NCBI GenBank assembly: GCA_028752905.1
Contig: JAQNBH010000007.1
Coordinates: forward strand, 12,672,653 to 12,736,652
Direction: 5' to 3'
Origin: Cladorhizidae sp. MBARI D1340-BT2
Taxonomy: Eukaryota; Porifera; Demospongiae; Poecilosclerida; Cladorhizidae
DNA: 64,000 nucleotides
The notes under the pieces are model-generated. The model was not told the DNA's origin. It worked only from the letters and a program-made list of their open reading frames with translations, and searched no databases. The position numbers and the translations under genes are program-made. Shown here piece by piece: positions 56,956 to 64,000 of this stretch (position 1 is the stretch's first letter; each line of letters begins with the position of its first letter).

Positions 56956-57420
56956 ATTGATATTTCTTCCTGCAGATTAGAGAACGGACCGATTGCAAAG
57001 TAGGTTAGTAGCTGCAGAGAGCTTCAATAATCAGACAATGCTAGTATAGTGTCTGTAGTCAAGACCGAAAATTCTAGCAAAAATTGATAGCACTGTTAGT
57101 TGAGCAAACTTTTTAGTAAGTGTTTTAGGACGCGCATGCTCAATTCGTACGCGCATGCTCAATTCGTACGCGCATTACTCAATTCGAACGCGCATTAGTT
57201 TGCGCATCAGACCGAGGGTGCGTTTAACGGTGGGCAATATTTAGTTTTCCTCGTGTTCCAAGAAGTGGAGGATTGATAAGACAACTTCTAGGTGCTACTC
57301 CTCTCTATGATTACTTACTGGTACTTCATTACTCAAATCTCAAAAGGGTTTTCAAGTATATGAGCTGATAATAATTTAAAAAAAGTAAAGCGAAGAACTC
57401 GTGTTACCAAGGTGAGTAAG
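56956..57420. promoter_or_regulatory. Candidate promoter region of the Calx-beta gene
   Basis: The region upstream of exon 1 carries three to four copies of acgcgcatgctcaattcgt (57128-57200), a rare CpG-containing stretch in this AT-rich DNA, resembling NRF1-type GCGCATGC half sites. On the plus strand a donor-like aaggtgagtaag occurs at 57411, so a divergent transcript may start here too. No TATA box or initiator can be assigned with certainty. Confidence 0.35.
57125..57205. repeat. 19-21-bp CpG-containing repeat
   Basis: Consecutive units gcgcatgctcaattcgtac, gcgcatgctcaattcgtac, gcgcattactcaattcgaac and gcgcattagttt. Confidence 0.9.
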
Positions 57421-57479
57421 TAACTTTACTTCAGCTAACCTAGTAGTTTCTTTTATGACTGTTAGATCAAGCTAAATAG

Positions 57480-58490
57480 TGTATGAAAAATAGTGTATGA
57501 ATAGTAAATAGTTTAGCTAGCGCATCTAAATAGTGTAGGAATAGTAAATAATTTAGCTAGCGTAGCTAAATAGCTAGCTAGCTAGCCCACCCTTGTAGCT
57601 AACTAGCTAGCGCTTCATGTAGCTAGCTAGCTATCCGACCCAAGTAGCTAACCAGCTAGCGCTCCCATATAGCTAGCTGGCTAAAGCACCCAAGTAGCTA
57701 GCAAGCTAGCGCCCCCATATAGCTAGTTAGCAGGGCTATCTAGCTTAGCTAAATAGCCTTTTCTTTCATGAGAACACTTTGCTGGTTTTGTTATATAGTC
57801 CTAATAGCTATCCAGCTTAGCTAAATAGCCTTTTCGTTCCTGAGAACACTGGTTTTGTTATATAGTTCTAATAGCTATCCAGCTTAGCTAAATAGCCTTT
57901 TCTTTCATGAGAACACTTTGCTGGTTTTGTTATATAGTCCTAATAGCTATCCAGCTTAGCTAAATAGCCTTTTCGTTCCTGAGAACACTGGTTTTGTTAT
58001 ATAGTCCTAATAGCTCTAATAGCTATCCAGCTTAGCTAAATAGCCTTTTCGTTCCTGAGAACACTGGTTTTGTTATATAGTCCTAATAGCTATCTAGCTT
58101 AGCTAAATAGCCTTTTCTTTCCTGAGAACACTGTGCTGGTTTTGTTATATAGTCCTAATAGCTATCTAGCTTAGCTAAATAGCCTTTTCTTTCCTGAGAA
58201 ACTGTGTGGTTTTGTTATGTAGTCCTAGCTATCTAGCTTAGCTAAATAGCCTTTTCTTTCCTGAGAAACTGTGCTGGTTTTGTTATATAGCTATCTAGCT
58301 TAGCCTTTTCTTTCCTGAGAACACTGTGTGGTTTTGTTTATAGTCCTAATAGCTATCTCTAAGCTAGATAGCCTTTTCTTTCCTGAGAACACTGTGCTGG
58401 TTTTGTTATATTGTCCTAATAGCTATCTAGCTCAGCTAAATAGCCTTTTCTTTCCTGAGAACTCTATGGTTTTGTTATATAGTCCTTGCT
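57480..58490. repeat. Gctagc-rich tract and about 70-bp minisatellite
   Basis: 57480-57740 is a degenerate agctagctagc tract. 57740-58490 holds about ten copies of a unit with tagcttagctaaatagcctt and ttctttcctgagaacactg, followed by gttttgttatatagtcctaa. Units vary in length. Confidence 0.9.
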
Positions 58491-58729
58491 CACATTCAGT
58501 TGTTCACTTATTAATATATTTTACATATAGGATTGCAGCAACATCTGAATCATAACCATGAAACTAGGATGAAGGTATACTTATATAGATTCAGTCTTCT
58601 GTTTTATATGTCCTCTGTGAGTGGTAGGTGTGGAAGCTGACGGCTAGTCACGGAGTGGGTGTGGTAGGCAGGCACCACATCTATACAGGGTGAGGTGTCT
58701 GTGCCATCCTGCCATTGCAGAAAGTGCAG

Positions 58730-59438
58730 TCACACCTCTGACTTCCTCACACTTGGTAATGGTCTCCCTTGCCATTCAGCCTGTTGGCCCTTCAGCCTGT
58801 TGGGGTACTTCTCAGCCAGGTTGGGCCTACTTTGGCAACCTATGCTCAGCATTGGCAACCTATGCTCAGCATGTGCATTGGTCCTGTCAATGGTAAACTT
58901 TAGCATGGTTGGACCAAAGAATAGTGGAAAACAATCTTCAGCACTTTGGCAAGATGGAGGAACATTAGGTCCTGGTTGAAGGATGTATGGGCTACTCTGC
59001 AATGTCATCTAGAATTTAAAAAAGAATTTAAAAAGAAATAATAATGGTTTATATGTAAAGTTTATAAAACATTGGTCTGATTTGTCTGTGTAGTACCTAA
59101 TAATATTAATTGTTATTATTCTTATTCCAGGAATGTCATACCTTCCCCAGCAGTTGTCCACATATATTGGCTAGCATCCACACGGCTGGTTCCACTTCCA
59201 ACTGATCTTCCTCTCCTCTGCTATCCTCTTCCTGCAGCTCTTCCATTCCTCTGCTGTCATCTACCTGCAGCTCTTCCATTCCTCTGCTGTCATCTACCTG
59301 CAGCTCTTCCCTATTACGATGACCTCCCATTGACATCTGCTGACTTAGTCCTATCACTGTATCTCTCCCCCTATTTCCACTTGCTCCAACATCCATACTT
59401 GCACTCTCATCCTTGGTCTCGTAAAAATTGCTACTCAT
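58730..59438 (-). pseudogene. Possible piggyBac-like transposase N-terminus
   Basis: Two minus-strand blocks joined by a plausible intron (donor gtatgacatt at about 59139, acceptor aaattctag at about 59009). The first is acidic with three 11-residue repeats (EELQVDDSRGM). The second has LFFGPTMLKFTIDRTNAHAE, which resembles the start of the piggyBac transposase core (a hydrophobic segment followed by T-N-x-Y/H-A). The DDD catalytic region was not found. Identification rests on this one motif. Confidence 0.35.
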
Positions 59439-59599
59439 ATCTATTTCATCATCCCTACAACTATTTGAGTCACAGCTCTAGTAGAGTCTGGGTATCATAA
59501 CCACAGGGCTAACAACCACGAACAGAGCTGGTTGCTATGTTGTTGTCAGGCAGTTAGCCCTGACACTCCCTCTTCCTGTTCAGCTGATGGCCTGGAGAG

Positions 59600-60310
59600 A
59601 GCATCAGCATTGGTTCAAAAATGGTAGGTAACGAGAACCCTCTCAAATCTTTCTTGGTGAGATGAATGTAATCTCTGAAATGTATTAGCCTGGTGTCACC
59701 TTGCTCTGCCTACTTTATGTCCCAGATAGACATGCTCTCCCAGTCCATCAGGTCTCTGACATTCTTCTTCAGCATTCACGTGCCATTAAGCTGTTCAAGC
59801 ATTCCATCCATCTGTGGATGGTATGGTGATATTCTCAGGTGTTTGATGCCTAGCATTTTCATTACCTCTTTCATCATGTCCGACATGAAATTTGATCCTC
59901 AGTCGGAGAGCATTTCTTCTGGAATGGCTATTCTGGTAAACATGTCAAGGAGAGCATCTTCAACCATTGGTGTATCGATCTTTGTGGCACTGCCTCTGGG
60001 AAATGGGAAGCAAAATGATTAGTGTCAACACAAATGTTACCCTTGTGAGAACGTTTTAGTGGGCCGACAATGTCCATTGTTACACATCTAAATGGCACAC
60101 CAATTACTGGAAGAGGCATTAGTGGAGCTTACCCTTTTGTCACTGGTGTTGCATGCTTATATTCTCTGCATGAACGACAGGCCCCGCGACATCAGCTCTG
60201 ACTCCAGGCCAGAAGAATTGAGACAGTAGATTATCTGTCACTGTGGCCTGGAAGTGGATTGCAGGGGCTGTTCTGATGGCCTCCACTCTACTTGACTGAG
60301 AGACTCAGAG
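59600..60310 (-). pseudogene. Second gypsy-type integrase relic
   Basis: Minus-strand pieces: LLSQFFWPGVRADVAGP (near 60215, zinc-binding linker), IGVPFRCVTMDIVGPLKRS (near 60100, first catalytic Asp), EEMLSD then a stop codon and GSNFMSD (near 59900, second Asp) and ISPYHPQMDGMLEQLN (near 59840, the final acidic residue region). The stop at about 59899 and frame changes mark it as dead. It is a different family from the element at 50194-55239. RT was not seen. Confidence 0.7.
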
Positions 60311-60322
60311 TAGCAGCTGCCT

Positions 60323-60478
60323 AAGTTTGCTTCCGTCTCTGGCCTTACTGATTTAGAGCAAGCCTTCAATCTCCAAGTTTGCTTCTGTCTCTGGCCTTAC
60401 TGATTTAGAGCAAGCCTTCAATCTCCAAGTTTGCTTCTGTCTCTGGCCTTACTGATTTAGAGCAAGCCTTCAATCTCC
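60323..60478. repeat. 52-bp triplication
   Basis: Three head-to-tail copies of a 52-bp unit (aagtttgcttctgtctctgg to caagccttcaatctcc), nearly identical, so recent. Confidence 0.95.
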
Positions 60479-60651
60479 AAGTAGTCGCTGTCAGTCTCAG
60501 CCACTTTTTGCATTTATTGAGGAGCGTTGTTAACCCTCTGCTTTCTGGCTAGGTCATCTGCTTCATCACTCATAGTTGACCAGCAGCTTGCTGTTTCTGC
60601 TAAGCAGTCTCTCTTCTGGCAAGCCTTTTTTCTTGCCAGTGTCATGCCATA

Positions 60652-60723
60652 TTGCGCATGCGCAAACATTTCCGCGGCATGGTCTGCCATATTACTCATA
60701 CTGCCATCCAATGCGCGTGCGCA
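60652..60723. promoter_or_regulatory. Two NRF1-like CpG palindromes
   Basis: ttgcgcatgcgcaa at 60652-60665 is a perfect palindrome and matches the NRF1 consensus. atgcgcgtgcgcaa at 60710-60723 is a near match. No transcription start is evident nearby; the minus-strand frame over this area (60514-60864) is unrecognised. Confidence 0.3.
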
Positions 60724-60864
60724 AATCTTTAAGAAAAACAACAGTGTTTGTTTTGGGGCAAAGACATAAGGACATGGGACCCTAGGTGTTTCCTCTTCTC
60801 CCACCACTTGAACATATTTTCCATTACAATGACAATTTGGAATTTGGTCTACCATACCCAACAC

Positions 60865-61765
60865 CTCCCCTGCTATATGCTCACCCCAACATTAGACCTA
60901 CTCTCCATCATTTCTCCATACCACCCACTCCTCAGACCCTTCAAAGCTCTTGACCATATCCAATAATCTTCCTCTATCACCAGCAAACTCCCCACAGTAC
61001 AACAAGAAGTGCACAATCTTTCACAACACCTAAAGAACAAGGTATGAAATTTGCAGTTGACTATCAGTACAAAATTCCTACAGAACTCATTAGCAGGAGT
61101 AGGAGAAACACAATGATCAATTACATCTTATTACCATGGAAATTGGAGCCCTTGGTAACTCACTCCATAAGACCCTGTCTGGGTTTTGGAATCCTGTATA
61201 TACAAGCTCTTAGCATAAAATTATGGTGATGGTGGGAAAGTGGCAATGGTATGCTCCTGTGTGATGTCCAGAGCTAAAGATGAGCAGAGTATATATATAG
61301 TCAGCTCTGCCCATCAATTCTCTCTCCATATTAATACTTATCAGTCACTATATATAATTTATATATTTTTATTACTATCCTTAATTAACTTCTGTTGCCT
61401 TTGCAAGATCTGTGGGGTCCCAAGTAGGGTGGGTACCCATGCTGACCCAGGACCCTCGTTCATTTCCATTTCATCTGCTTGTTAGATATTTTAATTTCAC
61501 TCGAATTGTTTTTCTCTTCTCTTTCTAATACCAAGTGTGAATTATTCTTACAATATAGTTTTTAGTTATATGGCATGCGATAGCACTTGTCACATTACTC
61601 CCATTTCGTCAAGTTTGTGGTATAATTATAGGAAAACCCATTCTATGAATTCTCATTGACAACTGACCATGAATTTCATAACTTGCCAAATGGCAAGTAA
61701 CTCACAATATATTTCACAATTCAAGAGATGCACTACATTATATACTTGTTGACAAGCTGATAGAT
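60865..61765. other. No recognisable gene
   Basis: AT-rich unique sequence between the gypsy relic and the Ulp1/PHD element. No tandem array, exon or RNA gene was seen. Confidence 0.4.
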
Positions 61766-61770
61766 TACTC

Positions 61771-63898
61771 TTAATATTTTACAGGCTTCTGTCTGCATTG
61801 CTGGCAATTCCATTCTTCTTGTAAGTTTGCAATGGCTGATGAAGGAATGTTAGCACAAGATTGATGGAACCATTCCTTACATGAACAGCACTGTACAACC
61901 ATAAGGGCAGGGTCATGGGGCTGCCTACATATGCAGATAAGTCGTATTCTTTCGTCCAACCTCTTGTACGTCACAGTCCGTCTAAGACCTTTCAATGGGA
62001 AAGGTAGTAAGATTCGTTCCTGGAAGGACATTGCTAGATGGTGTCGCATCTTGCTCTGGTCAAAGGTGATGATGAGTGATGGGTTAATCCCACCACATAG
62101 AGCTGTTGCAATTGCAATTGCAAATAAACCACAATCATTGCCTCCAGCCTGTCTCTGTATTTTTGGTTTCTGAATGATAAGGTAGGTTCCAGCGTAATGC
62201 TCCATCCAGGCAAGGCCTTTCAACGTATCCAATTCTGCATCAATGATAAGAACAGATATATTAAAGCATTAGGCGCATGTATTAAGGTGTATTATCAAAT
62301 ATTACTGTACATAGTCCTCAATTCCATTCACCCACTTGAACAAAACATATCTAACAAATAATAACAAATAAAAAAATCACTGGGTTTTAGCTGACATAGT
62401 TTAAACACAATGACTTACTGGTTCTGGTAGGGAGGCTGTCATAAAACAACACTGTGCCCTTGGATGCTCCTATATTTGATGCACAAACCCAGTGGCCGCC
62501 AGTATATATTCATAATCTGCACATAATTCTCTACTGGAGTTCCAGTAAGTGAGCCTCCACTGCCTGGTGCCAAATATTGAACTGGCTGAAGGCCACCCAT
62601 CTCTGGAAACTGTACATGAAGTAGGGCCTGAGCTTCATTAATGTGGGTGTCCATGCTCCAGATTGGAGAGTTGTGAGAAAGTCTCTGGGTAACTCTCTGC
62701 AGCTGACAAGCTGTTGGCACGGTAGGCATTTGCCATTTACCCTCAGTACAGTCTGGGTCGCACCAGTCACAAAACAATCTGTCTTGGTCTGTGAAGATTC
62801 CGTGGAAATGCAGATCTTTTCTGGTTGTCGTTGGTCCTGGTCCACAGTGCGTGTGGGTGGTTTGGACTGGAGGTAGAATGACTGTGCTCTGTTTCTCAGT
62901 ATAGGGTTTGTTGGGTTGCAGGCCAAGAGTTGACACCACACCAAGGTTTGCTGTGCATTGCCTCTTCCTTGGTGGACTCTTCTCTGCAATATAATCTGGT
63001 ATACTACGGGTCAAGTAAGGCTTTAGGTGTCCTGAGTTAACCTTGCTTTTTATGGGATTGCCATTACCATCCTGCAATGTGCAGAGGCCATAGAAGTGAT
63101 GTCAGTTATTTTGTAAGGCCCCAACCAGTCTTGTGATAACCTATCACCTTTCCTTGATGCTTTTCACACATTCCTCTTCAAGACATGGTCACCTGCAGCA
63201 AACAACAAATAATTTTTTGAAACTTTTTAAACATATGCATATCTTCAAGCTAAAACTTATGTCTGCAATTTATTAAGAACATAAAGAAATATAAAGTTCT
63301 ATGCAAAATGTCTTTTATTGAAACTGATTTCCACTCAACAATTAACTGCCCTTCCTCTCAGTATCTCACAAAGAGCAGTATATAAATGGCACCATAAATA
63401 TCTTAATTTTGGTCATATCAATTATCACCCTAAGCATACCTTTGCAAACTGGAAGCGTTTTAAGCTTTTCTTTTGCTTGGCATCAAAATACAACTTGTGC
63501 TTGGCTCTTCAATTTTTTTCGTACCTGTTCATCCAGGGCCTGTACCTAAGTGAATACGGAAGGAGTTGCTGTGGATACATTAATATGAAAACTGCCAATA
63601 ATTTCATTCACAAATAAAATATGCACAGCGAATTAGTTTCTAAATCATATTTCGTTAATTATAGTCTGCCACTAGACAATCTTTAGCTTTGCTACACGAT
63701 CTTCCAAGTCTGTTTTAATCTCTTCAGGAGACATGTCAGTGTGTATATTCACATACTGTAACTCTTCTTCACAATCATGTTCTGCATTAATGGCTATGGC
63801 ACCCCGAGCTGTGCAATAAAACATCAGTACAAAGGGCTGCTGCTTTGTTGATGCTTGTATGCTAGTGTTGATGCCATAAGTGGTAGAGAGCACAAATC
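61771..63898 (-). pseudogene. Ginger/gypsy-like element: integrase tail, Ulp1 protease, PHD
   Basis: The minus strand runs off the right edge. Exon 63898-63672: end of an integrase core (TTYGINTSIQASTKQQPFVL). Exon about 63192-62419: integrase C-terminal SH3-like part (DRLSQDWLGPYKI near 63140, NPIKSKVNSGHLKPYL), then the start of a C48/Ulp1 cysteine protease (INEAQALLHVQFPEMGGLQP) with its His block GGHWVCASNIG and FYDSL. Exon 62240-61771: QAGGNDCGLFAIAIATAL, the catalytic Cys block, then a PHD finger (CICRQPHDP, CCSCKEWFHQSC, WNCQQC). A stop, and frame shifts near 63088 and 62505, break it. Integrase plus Ulp1 plus PHD is known from Ginger DNA transposons and their relatives. RT was not visible, so the class is inferred. 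Confidence 0.7.
62238..62418 (-). other. Intron splitting the Ulp1-like domain
   Basis: Donor gtaagtca follows ...FYDSLPTRTS at about 62418, and acceptor ttgatgcag precedes the exon beginning with AATTGGATACG at about 62238. It separates the catalytic His block from the catalytic Cys block. Confidence 0.6.
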
Positions 63899-64000
63899 TA
63901 AGATATCAACAAAATGCAAAGCATGAGAAGAACTAAAGACATGTACATAGTAAGCCTATACACCAACCAACAGTTACAATTGCTATATTGGAATTCTAGG

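Overview
The window reads as nuclear DNA of an animal, most probably a sponge. It has intron-split genes with GT-AG junctions, a LASP-type actin adaptor, a membrane protein with Calx-beta domains, and metazoan-style transposons (Penelope-like, LINE, Ty3/gypsy, hAT, piggyBac-like and Ginger/gypsy-like). The sponge assignment is inference; a cnidarian or another early-branching animal is not excluded. There is no bacterial operon structure, CRISPR array, rRNA or tRNA that I can support.

1-11.9 kb is dominated by minisatellites with units of 22, 43, 29, 58, 33, 33 and about 45 bp. One orphan minus-strand terminal exon (8813-9043) and one short inverted-repeat element (8625-8751) lie among them. 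11.9-18.8 kb holds the last four coding exons of a plus-strand LASP-like gene (nebulin-type repeats, Ala/Lys/Pro linker, SH3). The tandem array before the first of these exons repeats that exon's own 3' splice site about thirteen times. The last intron contains a 1.2 kb array and a foldback element. 19.7-20.7 kb is a decayed Penelope-like element with a GIY-YIG remnant.

23.95-56.96 kb is one minus-strand gene that I reconstruct from ten exons. It encodes a signal peptide, a Cys-rich segment, three Calx-beta domains (each split over two phase-1 exons), one membrane helix and a cytoplasmic tail, about 552 residues with a consistent reading frame throughout. Its introns are packed with transposons. 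Intron 2 holds a plus-strand hAT fragment and a 922-codon uninterrupted reverse transcriptase with an R2-like restriction-type nuclease, lying between roughly 300 bp terminal inverted repeats. Intron 1 (12 kb) holds a broken LINE and a hAT transposase that was split by a 5.05 kb Ty3/gypsy element. That element has 161/152 bp LTRs and a GTGTG target duplication.

Upstream of this gene, 57.1-57.2 kb carries a GCGCATGC-type repeat that may belong to a promoter. Beyond it are another long minisatellite, a piggyBac-like fragment, a second gypsy integrase remnant, and at the right edge a broken element combining an integrase tail with a Ulp1-type protease and a PHD finger.

The most unusual item is the reverse transcriptase inside long terminal inverted repeats (40741-44456): RT-RLE retroelements are not normally bounded this way.
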